From: Cristatella mucedo
Taxonomy: Eukaryota; Bryozoa; Phylactolaemata; Cristatellidae
NCBI GenBank assembly: GCA_009760855.2
Contig: WPIO01000255.1
Coordinates: 1-64,000, forward strand
Direction of reading: 5' to 3'
Length of the DNA: 64,000 bases
This document shows, one piece after another, positions 11,830 to 23,070 of the stretch. A model generated the notes under the pieces. It saw only the letters and a list, made by a program, of their open reading frames with translations. It did not search any database and was not told the DNA's origin. Positions within the stretch are counted from its first letter, which is position 1; every line of letters begins with the position of its first letter. Made by a program: the position numbers and the translations under genes.

Positions 11830-12960
11830 CTTCGAGCGGTGATTTGAGTGGATCGCGGACATTTCGCCTAATTGATGATACGCGGATTTCAAGATCATAT
11901 TGTAGCCTTAATTTTCAGCTTTCTGTAGCTAGGGTGGCTGAAAGCTAAACGTTGGTGCGGGAGGCCCACTCGGTTCGCCACCTTGGTTTATTCCAATGAA
12001 AATAATCGTTTCAGCTCGTCTCCTCTGTAAATTACACGCCGATCCGCTTTTAAAATATCAGGAAAACTCAGACCTCATACTAGTGCATTGAATTTGCACG
12101 AACTCTGTTGCCGCAACAGTAGCACCAGATACTGTTAGCACTGAAAAGTCAGCTTCGGCTTATATTTTTACCTTAATGTTGCTTAATTCAAATGCACCGA
12201 AAGTTGGAAACAAGGATGTTTAGACACCTAAAACTCCAGTGGCTATGCTAAAGAAAGCATAGTAGTTGTTGACTCAGGGGTGCATATCTTTTTAAAATGG
12301 ATGCAAACCTATGCTACTTAGTCTCTCAAATATTCTAGCGAGAATTAAAAATAAATGGATTGCAGATGACAGATACGTTTACAGTGACTGCATTTTTGTA
12401 ATCACACCACATTAAATAGCGTTAAAACATTATTCCCTCGAACTGAGTGCAAACGTGAATACCAGAGTCGTAGCTAAACAGAAGTCAAGCTACAGAATGT
12501 CGAGGCCACTAGCAAACACCTAAAATATTCCCTTGCTGTCAACTAGACTTCTCAGGATGTAGGATAGATTTTTAAAACACAGCTACTGTTACGTAAAAGT
12601 GTGGTTACTTGATTGCTGCCATGGTTCGTCTTACTGTTGGCATACCTTGATATTTTAGTGAGGCACCGACAAGTCGGTAGCCGAGAGTCATGGGCGCTGT
12701 AAGTGTGACGCAGAAAATGGAAAACCTAAGTAGCCTACTATTAGCTTCAAGGTTCTCTTACTCAATTTAATTATCTTCCTTCTTTTGCACCAGCCAACCT
12801 ATAAGAACGACTCCCTCACCAGGCAAGACATTGTTGCGCCCACTTAGCTGTACCTCATGGGAAACACCACGTCGAAGACCAAGGCAGACATACTGTACAT
12901 AAAAGTGGATATTACTACCTGCAGACTTTGCATTTGTGAGAAAAGTACCAATTAACTTTA
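11830..12960 (+). repeat. Repeat R1, copy 2
   Basis: Second, more continuous copy of the unclassified repeat at 8085-9860. No protein-coding frame, no clear terminal repeats and no poly(A)-like tail, so the class is unknown. A 69-codon minus ORF (12767-12976) overlaps its end without recognisable features. Confidence 0.5.
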
Positions 12961-14032
12961 TTAACACCAACTTCAATAATAAAGCTAACTGGCATATTCA
13001 AAGCCTGTGATAACAAGATAACATTTGTGGTATTCCGCTAGTAATGCTAACGTGCATGATATCGGTACCTCCTTGCTTGCCTACTTCCTGCCTGGGCACA
13101 AAACGCTGAAATTTAGCGAGAAAACCTGGTGAAGGATGCGTTTCTGTCGCAGATGCCATGCCACCATCACTTTTCACTTAACTGGACTCGCTCGTCGTCA
13201 AGCAGCATATCCAAGGTTTACCACCTTCTTATGTGTCTGTTTACTTTATTCCTTTACAGTATTTGTACTTGATTTTTGTGTCCTTCGCGTTAGCTTACGT
13301 GATTACTTCATTCTACTTTGTGTAATCATATTTGTCATTTTTTTAGATTCGATAAGTTGCGTTATGTGTTTAACTGACCTAATAACTTTGAAGACACTGG
13401 CTTCAATTATGGAGCTCAAGGAATAGGAATGAGCTTGGAGCTGCTTTTACAAGATCGCTCGGAACACACAGTATAGAGTGCTAAAAAAATGCTAGATAAT
13501 TTTTTTGCAACCGTCTCTCAATCTGTTTACTCTTCGCTTTGCATGGTCTTTCATTCCACGACTTCGCAAGATATGACTAACTGAACGCAACATTTGCCTT
13601 TCCCTGTGGAAATATTTAGTGCGAAGATACACAGTTCACTTACATCGTGACACCAAGTTTTGTTCGTTTCATATTGCAATGCCAGTAACATGCTTATGAA
13701 AGGCAAAATAAAGCTGATAAATCCTTATAAATCAGGCTGTTGATAAATTTTTCAGAATGATTGTGCGCTGGTGACCGTTAGTACCATATTCTTTGCTAAA
13801 TATTAGTCTGCAAGTTAATACTTCTAGTGACACCGGAAATTAGGCTACAAACTGTCAAGATATGGTTCCACAAACACATTTCCGACATGCATCGCTGCCG
13901 TTTGTGCCCAGGCTTTTCAGTTGTATAGAACCAACTTGGAATCATTTTGCCAGACGTTGGCCTACTAACGACATTCATTCCCGGCAGATTACCGGTTTAA
14001 GTAAGGATCATCCAAAAAGAGTGCAAATTACG
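12961..14032. other. Intergenic sequence upstream of the hAT element
   Basis: Mixed composition. A 96-codon plus ORF (13136-13426) is hydrophobic, with a possible membrane span, but I do not recognise it. Nothing else is supported. Confidence 0.45.
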
Positions 14033-14040
14033 CTTTTAAC

Positions 14041-16742
14041 CAGGGGTGTCAAACACGTAGCCCGCGGGCCACAACCCGGTCCGCCGAGGTCTACTATGCG
14101 GTCCACAACCGTATCCCAAAAATATTTGTCAGTCCACGTTTTCGTTAATTTTTAATCATTACAAACGGTGATATAAGGCGCTGTGATGTACTTCACGCGC
14201 GCGTGAAGCGAGGAGGTGTCCGAATGGCTATTTTCGCGTAAAGGTAACAAAATCGATTTATTTTGCTAGCCTTCATGTGAACATTTTAACGCGACGGGTT
14301 AATATATTTGTGCTACAGCGGCGCCATTACGATAACATTTATAACGCTTCCGCAAGCGGAATTAACTGTTTCACACTGTGGATAGAAAAAAAGAGCCGTT
14401 TCTTACCTGCTGCTGTACGAACTGGAATCAGTCAGGCAGTTTTTTCAAAAAACGCGTTTTGCTCAACTTACTTACTAATAATAAGATATTGCTGTGAAAA
14501 AATATAAATGAATCAATTCGTAACTGATCTGTTTTTTATTTCACAGAGAAAAATGGCGGCGAATGTGAATACTAGCAAAGAACGAAAAATTGACACAGAA
14601 GGAAGACTTTTCAAAGCATTTTGGACTGTAGAATATTTTGTAATGGAACGCTTCGGTAGGATAATGTGCCTAATATGCCAAGAAAAAATTGCCGTTGCAA
14701 AGGAGTACAGTGTTAAGCGACATTTTTCAACAAAGCATGGCGACAGGTACAACAGCCTGACTGGTACACTTTGAATTGATCGCGTGAACTCGTTGAAACA
14801 GAGCGTCATCGGACAGCAGTCATTGTGTACAGCAGTCAGCAACAAGTCTGAGGCTTCAACCAAAGTAACTCTCTAATAGCCTGAAGATATAGCTAAGTGG
14901 GAAAGCATTTTCCGATGGTGAATTTGTTAAGGAATGCCTCAGGCTGTTTACTGGTGTGGTCTGCCCAGAAAAGAATTCAGAAGTAGAGAAAGTCAGTCTT
15001 TCTCATCAAAAGGTTGCGAGAAGAGATGACGAGCTCGCATCTAACATAGAAGAAAGTCTTACTAAAAGACTTGCTGAATGCGAATTGTATTATCTTGCGC
15101 TCGACGAAAGCACGGACAGTAGCGATATGGCTCAACTGTCGGTGTTTGTACGCGGAGTAACAGGACAGCTTGTCATTATCGAAGAGCTGTTGGATAAATG
15201 TTCAATGAAAGGCACGACAACGGGGAAGAATATTTTGGATCAGGTAAAGAGGGTTCTCACAAAATTTAATCTTCCTGAAACTAAATTGATTGGTTTAACT
15301 ACAGACGGAGCCCCTTCAATGATAGGTAGACACAATGGATTCGTATCTTTAATGGTAAAATTAGCACCTCACAAAATTGTCAGTCATCACTGCATCATCC
15401 ACCAGGAACAGCTATGTGCAAAGGTCTTGAGCATGCAACATGTAATGGACCATGTAGTTTCAACAGTCAATGTGGTAAGGTCTCGTGAGCTAAACCACAG
15501 ACAATTTCAGGCTTTCCTTGAAGAGTTGGGATCAGATCACTGTGGTGTTATTTATTTCTGCCAAGTCCGTTGGCTAAGTAGGGCAAAAACGTTAGCCAGG
15601 TTTCCGTCACTTCGGACGAAATAAAAACATTTACGACAGAAAATGGAAAAGATGTTGGCTTCCTCGATGACCAGCAGTGGTTGAATGACTTGGCTTTTTT
15701 GGTGTACATGACCAAACATCTTGCAGATCGTAATGTCAAACTCCAAGGTGAGGATCAACTGGTCCATAAAATGTTTGAGTGTGTTGTCGCGTTTTTGCAA
15801 AAGCTTAAACTTTTGCGGAAACATTTAGATCAGAAGAAACTGTTACATTTCACAACACTAGCAACAAGATCGCGTGAAACGCTGGCTCATATGAAGTACT
15901 CCACTCTTGTTAGCAAACTTGTTGATGAATTCGAAGAGAGGTTTCAGGATTTCCAACAACATATGGATGACATGAAAATGATTAGTAATCCATTTAATAT
16001 CGATCCCTCTGATGCACCTGATGAATTTCAACTCGAACTAATCGACATTCATAATGACAGAAATTTAAAAACTGCTTACGATCAGCATGACCTTGTCACC
16101 TTTTACGAGCCGTGTGTTTCATCAGAGTCTTTTCCTAACCTAGCGAAACATGCTCGCAGCTATATTGCACTTTTTGGCAGCACATATTGCTGTGAACAGC
16201 TTTTTTTCAGACTGAAAAATTTGAAAAAAAGACTCGATCCGTTCTCACAGATGAACATTTATCGGAATCCTTAGAATTGCCAAATCCACTGTTGCAGCAT
16301 ATATCGACTTTTTATGCAAACAGAAACAATGCCAAATATCTCAATGATGTCTGCAGTGCAGAAGACATTGAATACCTGTGGCATTTAATAAATCCGAAGG
16401 CATTATTATTATGTGAGTCCTTGTCATATAATTTTGTAAGTTTAATGAGTTTCTGTCTTCATGTTATTAAAATCAAAATCCAAAAGTAAAAGATTGGCCA
16501 TAATATCTATCAAATTATTTTCTAGGACACGTGACTTAATTTTTATTATTTATTATGTTTAATTATAATTATGCTAAAAATACTATTGTATTGCGGTTTA
16601 TTTATTAAGTGTAATAGTAATAGTCATACTAAATTACGATCCCTTTTTCTGATGCGGTCAACTACGCCAATTTACATGTGGCCCCTGGACTTTTTAAATT
16701 TTTGAAATGTGGCCCCCAACGCAAAAAGGTTGGATACCCTTA
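14041..16742 (+). mobile_element. hAT DNA transposon (ZBED/GTF2IRD2-like), non-autonomous
   Basis: The left end CAGGGGTGTCAAAC is matched by the inverted right end (minus strand TAAGGGTATCCAACC), and both continue into a GGGCCACA-type subterminal block. The flanks CTTTTAAC (14033-14040) and TTTTAAAC (16743-16750) match at 6 of 8 bases, as expected for an old 8-bp hAT target duplication. The 2.7-kb interior holds a transposase broken by stops and frame changes. The insertion is therefore ancient and cannot move itself. Confidence 0.9.
14508..16489 (+). pseudogene. hAT transposase, broken into four frames
   Basis: Segment 1 (14508-14774) has a BED-like zinc finger, CLICQE followed by HFSTKH, and ends at TGA. 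A short frame-shifted piece carries GKAFSDGEFVKECL, a signature of GTF2IRD2/ZBED-type hAT proteins. Segment 2 (14956-15624) has the RNase H-like core with LALDESTDSSDMAQLSVFV, TTDGAPSMIGRHNGF and HCIIHQEQLC. Segment 3 (15681-16274, another frame) ends in the dimerisation region SYIALFGSTYCCEQLFF, with the C-terminal acidic residue in CCEQ. Segment 4 (16277-16489) finishes with PNPLLQHI. At least three frame changes and several stops separate the pieces. In life it would bind the terminal repeats and catalyse excision and insertion; here it is dead. Confidence 0.92.
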
Positions 16743-16750
16743 TTTTAAAC

Positions 16751-17209
16751 CAATAGCTTTAAAGGTGAGCGGGTATCGGCTACAATGGTAGAGTGATGAC
16801 GAATCGCCTGTGGTTGAGTAATACTTATCTCTTCTACCAAGGGACATTCTCTCTCATCATGTAAGGATACCACATACTATAGTGGCCCAACTCGCGGCAC
16901 CATAAAAACTCACAGTGGTTCACTCACTGAGTATTACAGTGGCTTTAAATTGACACCTTCAAAGCGTTACACGTTTCACTGACGGTTCCTTGGCTGAAGA
17001 GATGTAAGTGCTTTGTTAGGCAGCAGCTACCTGTGTTTGGTTATCGGTCACTTATGTTCCTTAACATCCAATATTAATATTTGTGAAAATAAGTTAGTTG
17101 TAGCACCCTTAGAGAACTAAATCTTGTTCTAGTACTTTACAGTTACTGCATACGACGTGTGATCATATCGTTGGTTGCAGCATTCTGAATGACAACAAGC
17201 ATAACTCAA
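16751..17209. other. Spacer with a weak tRNA-like stretch
   Basis: Between the hAT target duplication and LINE-B. The region around 16770-16830 has TGGTAGAGTGA and GGTTGAGTAA, faintly like A and B boxes, but not enough to call a SINE. Nothing else was recognised. Confidence 0.4.
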
Positions 17210-17402
17210 TTATGTAATGTAATGTATCTCCGTCTGTAACTCCACAAAGTCATAAAGACCATGTGGGTGTTACGCAGGAGAGTTTTGTATAGCCCACTCA
17301 CAGCCTAAGCGGCTTTCGGTACGCATTCGTTAGCCAACAGACTTCGTCTCACGCAACAAAGAGAAAGTAGAAAGCATAGCAGAGTAGGGGAGAGCAGTTG
17401 AG

Positions 17403-17843
17403 TTAGTGAGTAGCATAGAAGTAGCAGCTCAGGACCGCTGAAAAAGATGTGCCATAGTCGGCAGTAATAGAGTAGTTGTCGTTGCATAAGAATTGTGGAA
17501 GCGAGTTCCACAGTCTAGAACCTACAGAGCTCAAGCTTCTGTCGCCAACTGTCTTTAAGCGGAGGAATAGGACAGCTAATTTATTGTCCACAAAGGACCT
17601 CAGGGCACGAGCAGGCTGAAACTGATGCAGCCGTTCAGCTAGGTACGAAGGAGCTAAGCCGTGGCGGGCCTTGTGGGTCAGCATAAGAACTTTGTTCTGC
17701 ATCCTTTGCTCAACCGGCAACCATCCTAGCTCTTTTAGCAAAGGTGACACGTGCTCAAACCGCTGGGACTTGAAGACCAGCCTTGCAGCCATATTCATAG
17801 TCCGCTTCAGTGGCATAATAGCTTTCTTTGGCAGCCCAGCCAT
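17403..17843 (-). pseudogene. LINE-B reverse transcriptase C-terminal region
   Basis: Open for 146 codons. It contains the post-palm block common to CR1/L2 proteins: ARLVFKSQRFEHVSPLLKEL, then LGWLPVEQRMQNKVL and a C-terminal SSVGSRLWNSLP. This is the thumb/C-terminal part of the ORF2 protein, downstream of the palm at 18199-18540. The frame changes between the two, so no full protein is made. Confidence 0.85.
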
Positions 17844-18198
17844 AAGGGAATTACAATAATCAAGCCGAGACAGAACTAAAGAGCTATTTAAATTTTATAC
17901 AAGCCAATGTGGGAGACAGCTCTAAACCTTGGATAGGGATCGGATGTTATGGCTAGCTGTAGAGGCAGACTTCTGAATGAAGCTTTTGAAATTGAGGCAG
18001 CTGTCGAACACGACACCTATATTACGAGCACGTGGTTAGGGTCGCACAATTGCATCACCTATTAGAACAGCTAAGCCTTTTTATCCAGCCACACGCTTAG
18101 AGTGTTCTATGAGCAGAATTTCGGTTTCATCGTCATTTAATTTCAGAAAGTTTTCCGAAATCCAGGATCGAATATCGGCAAGGCAAGCATTCAGTTTC

Positions 18199-18540
18199 TC
18201 AGTTGCTGCAGCAGATTCCGACGGTTAAAAATGACAAATACAACTGAGTGTCGTTAGCATAGAAGTGATATCCTATTCCATGGGCCTCAATCACTTTTCC
18301 CAGAGGTTGTGTATAAATGAACAACAGCAAGGGACCGAGTACAGACCCTTGAGGGACTCCACAGGTGACCCTTCTCGTGTCTAAGACCTGACCCCCACAC
18401 GACACGGATTGAACACGATCAGACAAGTATGATTTAAACCACGCCAGTGCTTTGTCTGCCAGACCGATCTTTGTTCGCAATCGTTCGAACAAAACTTCGT
18501 GATCAATGGTGTCGTAGGCAGCAGACAGATCTAGCAGAGT
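18199..18540 (-). pseudogene. LINE-B reverse transcriptase palm
   Basis: Carries motif A (LDLSAAYDTIDHEVLFERL), motif B (GVPQGSVLGPLL) and motif C as YANDTQLYLSF. The usual YADD is YAND, so one catalytic Asp is lost. The order and spacing match CR1/L2 reverse transcriptases, which prime cDNA synthesis at nicked DNA. The open frame extends a little past 18540 into inserted LINE-A sequence, which is not part of the protein. Confidence 0.9.
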
Positions 18541-19300
18541 TATCATGCACAGAATCAGGATGCAAATACGGTAAGTAGCAGAAAATACACTGCCAGCACG
18601 AGCAAGCACACCAAAGATAAATCAAGAAGACTCACTAAATACTGTGACCAACGGATCGATGGTTAGTTATTTTTTAAACGTAGTAGTAAGGGAATTTTGT
18701 CACGTTATTCAGTAGTGATTTCCATTCTTTGGGAGCGTACTAACTTAAGGCACGATCTCCAAAGGATATGAGGTTCCTAAGAAGTGCAGGTGAAGGTTTA
18801 GATTCAGAAAAGCGGATAGTACGATTTCTACCCTTGTAGCTGAGTAGATCTGATGGTTAGGCTGCAGCCGAAGAATGAAGGGACGTAAATTAAGTGAAAA
18901 AGCCTCGAAGTCATCGATGCACTGATTGGCTGCGAGCTTTTCTCAGGTCGATGTGTAGTTTAGTGAAGTGGCAACAACAAACCTAACGAAAGAAAGCCAA
19001 ACTGCAAGAGAAATTGCAATAACTGTGAACTTGTGATTGCACAGGCCGTTAGTCCAGCTAGCAGTGACGTACAGAAGTCACGGCGAGGTGTCACAAACAC
19101 ATGGGCCAATTTACGTGCAGTGCACCTGTCCCAGCAAGCCCACATTTTTAGCAATGTTATGTAGCTGCATGTAGGCAGACTAGACTTTCGATTAGATGTT
19201 GTCGTCGAATGAAAGGTGAGTTTGGAACAGGTCATTGAGATTTGGTGCAAATTCATCGGGAGCTACTCAGGCAAAGCCGAATTTAAACATTAGGTTTCTC
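18541..19300 (-). mobile_element. LINE-A fragment inserted in LINE-B
   Basis: The minus strand matches the 3' half of the LINE-A copy at 25530-29210. From high to low coordinate it has the thumb block (ACTTTCATTCG-type and TTCGTGACACCTCG segments), the CTCCCAAAG block and the 3' untranslated block with GTGCTTGCTCGTGCTGGCAG. The 3' boundary falls exactly where LINE-B reading stops, so this is a nested insertion. Heavily decayed. Confidence 0.65.
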
Positions 19301-19490
19301 GTTCCATCATCTTAGATATTAACAGTAGAAGGAAGACTGGACAAAAGTTGTTAAAGTTCAAGCGGTCTGTTTTTAGTCTCTTTAGTAGTGGCCTGTTTTT
19401 CTTCAACCTTTTGAAAGGCGGCGGAACACGACCCAAGGCTGATGGTATCCAGACGTTAATGTATAGACTTCTTGACTAGCGATTCTTTTC
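19301..19490 (-). mobile_element. LINE remnant beyond the nested insertion
   Basis: Aligns with 55770-55930 of the minus-strand LINE at 54470-56910: shared GTTTTTCTTCAACCTTTTGAA and GGAACACGACCCAAGGCTGATG-type blocks. Probably the interrupted older LINE continuing past the insertion. No open frame. Confidence 0.5.
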
Positions 19491-19499
19491 GGCCCCAAC

Positions 19500-22220
19500 A
19501 AAATACCTGGCTCATATGATAGAAACATATGCATGGATACATATCCTATCTGCACGGACAAATAGACTTAGGAAGTTAAATGAAGATCATCTTATCCCAA
19601 GCAAAGCTGTGATGTTTCTAGCCATAGGGGATGGTGAGAAGCTCTCATGTGTTCTTCAACAGTCTTTTCAACAAGCCTATTCAACAGCTGCAGTATTGCA
19701 ATGTGTAAAGCATCAGCCACTAGCTATAATGACTTTTAAAAAAGCCAACGGCACGACTGGTCGGCCAGCTCAAAAACTAAAGTACAACCTAACTTGAGAT
19801 GAATTGCCTTACGATTGTGCGAGAAAGCTATATTTTCTCGTTATATCTGATGCAAACATGTATTCCTACGACCCAACTACTGACTTGTGTCATGCGTTTT
19901 GTGCGCTCACAGACCCTTTCTTTGCACCTCACGATAAAGACCACACTACCAACAATCGTCACATGCTCGAAAAATATTGGCCCACCAGTGTATGCCATTA
20001 TAACCTGTTATTAGAAAATTCCGCTCATGCGATCATATGCCAACCTCGTTCACTCAACAGTGTGTGCCCCGCTCCATATCCAAAATCATCTGTCAACTGC
20101 ATAACATTAACATCGACGCAGTCATAGCGAAAATATGTTCTTCGCCATTGACGTTAAACTTCGATTCCTACTTGTAATCATTGGTAGAATGCTGGAACAC
20201 AACAGTTGCTGACCTGCTCAGCCATTTGGCACGACTGACTAACAGCAATCTGCACCTTCATGAAGAAGCCTATGGTTTCTACAGGCGTGAAAATAGCTTG
20301 GTGTAGCAAGCTTGACAAAGAAGGTGAAGCATCAAGATGGACTGTCAATCGACAGGAAAAAGAAGACTACGGTAACTTCCTTGTCATTAAAATACATGAG
20401 ATCAAGATATCTATTCCTAAGGTTTCAGCATTCGTGCGGGACATTTCACGTCCCTCATTTACATCAAAACAAACTCAATTACCTCAAATTCGTGCAACAC
20501 GTCAATCTCGCAATGCAAGAAGGCTGCGAGTGACTTAGTTTGTTGTTTGCATATAAGTCTAACAGGGCTACTAGTTTTCAGGACCTTATTCCTACCGTCA
20601 TCCTTTTATGATGCTTAGATCTGCTACTACACGCAGGAAGGACACGCAAGGACTTTTCTTTAAGCCTCAGATCGTATCCGTGCACCTTTGAAATCGACTG
20701 TTATTAAGCCATTGATTAAGAAGGCAAAGCTATACCCAAGTTAACTTCAGCACCGTCTGCCCAGTGTTCCTTTTCCCGATTCTCTCAGAAACACTTGGAT
20801 GAGCTGTGGCAAACCCACTGAACTTTAAAGAAACGAGTGTGTTTGAGTCTAGGCTCAGAGCTAATCACTCCACTTAGTCAGAACTGCTTAGCTGCTCATA
20901 GCGACCTTCTCATTGTTGCAAAATTATTTTAAAACTGCAATTCTGCTTCGTATTTCAGCTGCATTGGATTGTATTTATCACAAACCACTTTCAGCTGCAT
21001 TGGATTGTATTTATCACAAACCACTTCTCGGGTGTCTACCGTCCTCGCCTGAGCATCACTGTCACTGACTTGCAATTTTTAGGTCCTATCTCAGTGGGCG
21101 ACTTCAGAGTATTGATGCAAACGGACAAAGGTCATTCGAGGATCTCCCTAGCCTACACGGTACCTTAGGCAATTGTACTGGGTCAGGCCCTTTTCGAAGT
21201 TTATATTCTCTCTCTCACCTGTGATCTCTCCCACCTGTGATCGCTCAGAACAATCTAGGGTTTAAACTCAACACAAGCGACACTCAGTGGTCCATTCACT
21301 TTCATCCCTCCCAGCAGTCTAGCACTTCGTATTACCTTATAAGTCTAGCACTTCAAATTCTATACACACCCGTGTTGGACATATTGATAAAATCGACACA
21401 TGAATGGCTGAAAACCTACTTTAACTGAATGCCGATTAAAACCAACTACTAACTAGTTAGGGGAATGAAAGTTTTATTCTAAAGTTCTAAACCTAATGCT
21501 GAATATTGGAACCTCCATATTTCCTCCGGTTGACTATTCACGTAATCTAGGTCGTTTCGGAGGAATCTTTCATTAGAAAACCATACCAGTTTCATAGTCA
21601 AGTGTAACTTATTTCGGCTACACAGAAAAATTGCTAACAGTCGGTATTGCTTCGACATGTTACTTAGAAACTGTTTCTTGCCTTTGTGACTTTCCGTCTC
21701 GACTGATATAACTCATTGCTTGCCAGTTTACCTGCATGTGCGATCAGACAATAACAGTTGGTGCAAGCTGTGCTGCTAGGCTTGTCTACTGTGTGAGTAA
21801 CAAATGTCACGCCACACCACATTTCACCGTCTTGAACCGGCTCACAAAGAAGGCGGGTAGGTTCTATCACTTCTTTTGAATACCATAAATCCAATGGCTC
21901 CAAGATATCTACCATAAATACTGAACCATCCGAATCTAAGTGTACAACCTGCTATTTTAAATTGAAGCGTTTAGCTGTATATCGTGAGAGCATACAATCT
22001 TTGGAGACCTGGAGTCATGTTACCTCGCTTCCGGAGATTGGAACTCACTACTGACCCTCGTCGCCATATCAGTGGTCAAAACGGCATTTGTACAGAAGCA
22101 TAAAGACAACAATTTCTTCCAGGATTTAGTGGGTCTTCGTGATTCGTCCTTAGTGTGCACATGCCTACTTACGCTGTGCCAGCTGCTTGTGGATGTTATT
22201 GCCAATAATTTGGTAATCAT
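19500..22220 (+). mobile_element. LINE-A copy, decayed
   Basis: Plus-strand copy. 19830-20100 aligns base by base with the endonuclease region of the better copy (26330-26600), and 20320-20360 with the linker containing ATCGACAGG. 20850-21200 covers the palm region, including TCCTATCTCAGTGGG..ACTTCAGAGTATTGATG. 21680-21840 covers the thumb, and 22115-22200 the 3' untranslated block TTTAGTGGGTCTTCGTGATT. The apparently open frame 19483-20127, broken by one TGA at 19795, is part of this element and not a host gene. It contains a 36-bp tandem duplication. Confidence 0.75.
20953..21024 (+). repeat. 36-bp perfect tandem duplication in LINE-A
   Basis: TTTCAGCTGCATTGGATTG.. (36 bases) at 20953-20988 is repeated exactly at 20989-21024. 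It covers reverse-transcriptase motif A (SAALDCIYHKPL, the decayed equivalent of SAAFDTIDHEVL). Being 12 codons long, it would keep the frame. Confidence 0.95.
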
Positions 22221-22915
22221 TTCTGAAAAATATCTACCAAGTGCTTGGGAAGAAAATCAATTCTAGTCGGCCTTGAAAACGTGTTATTTATCAATCTGAT
22301 TACACAGCAATTCAAATATATCTGGGATTGTAGCCAGTGATCGAGAATCTTTATTTTCTCTTAATTATGATCCTTTCAGCCATCTCTTTAAAGCTGAAGA
22401 AGCTGCAACGGTTCCCAAATGATCAACTAACGCAGAGCTTACTTGCTTGCACCAACCTACAAAGGTAGCCGTGGAACGAGTCCGTATCGTAAAGTGCTTA
22501 ACCGCTGCTCTAATTACTACCCTAACACGCCCTCAATTCCTCTGTTGACTTAAAATTTGCTGATTTATTCTACGCTCATAGACTGTCGGAAATTGAAGCA
22601 TGTTCTTTGTACGACCTAGTATTCCAAAATTATTTTTTCTTTAATTTCTTACTCAAAGGCGTCCGTCCTCCTTCCGCCGACTTCGGGCAATCCTCTTGAG
22701 TTGTACGAAGCCGCTTCGTCTATGCAAGGCACTTCCCTGACCACTAGGCACCGTCTAGGCACTTTCCTGACCGCAGTCCTTATTCAGGTACGCTTCTTGG
22801 CTCAGTTTCTGCTGAGACGACGATTTTGAATCGCTCAAATTTATACTCACTTTTCCACGAGAACCGTGTTCAATCATTTAAGAAATTTCACTTTCACATT
22901 AAAGACGCTCACTAT
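22221..22915. other. Spacer, nothing recognised
   Basis: AT-rich sequence between LINE-A and a SINE copy. No ORF above 65 codons carries a recognisable motif. Confidence 0.5.
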
Positions 22916-23070
22916 TCATGCCTAGGTAAGGTGGTTGCTTTTCAAGAAATGGTCCTGAGGCCGCTGTTTAAAGTCTATAGCTGGGAAATCTTTTATTGCA
23001 ACTGCAAGCTGTAGTGATAGCCATAAAGGCCCTTCTGTCGTAGACAGAAAAAGCTATTAAATCAGCGAGT
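22916..23070 (+). mobile_element. tRNA-derived SINE, copy 1
   Basis: Begins with the family's 5' block CCTAGGTAAGGTGGTTGC and includes GGAAATCTTTTATTGCAACTGCAAG. It ends with the body block GTGATAGCCATAAAGGCCCTTCTGTCG. The B box is degraded. Confidence 0.7.

Larger units (their letters stand above)
17210..18540 (-). mobile_element. LINE-B copy (L2/CR1-like), 3' half
   Basis: Minus-strand non-LTR retrotransposon fragment. It runs from the reverse-transcriptase palm (18.5 kb) to the 3' end at about 17210, where the minus strand ends in ACATTACATTACAT-like tail repeats. Its 3' region matches the copies at 46125 and 50395. It is interrupted at about 18541 by LINE-A sequence on the same strand. 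The 17850-18200 part is decayed. Confidence 0.85.

Noticed and set aside
19483-20127. A 215-codon frame with one TGA that looked like a host gene
   Set aside because: 19830-20100 aligns base by base with the LINE-A endonuclease region at 26330-26600, so it is element sequence.
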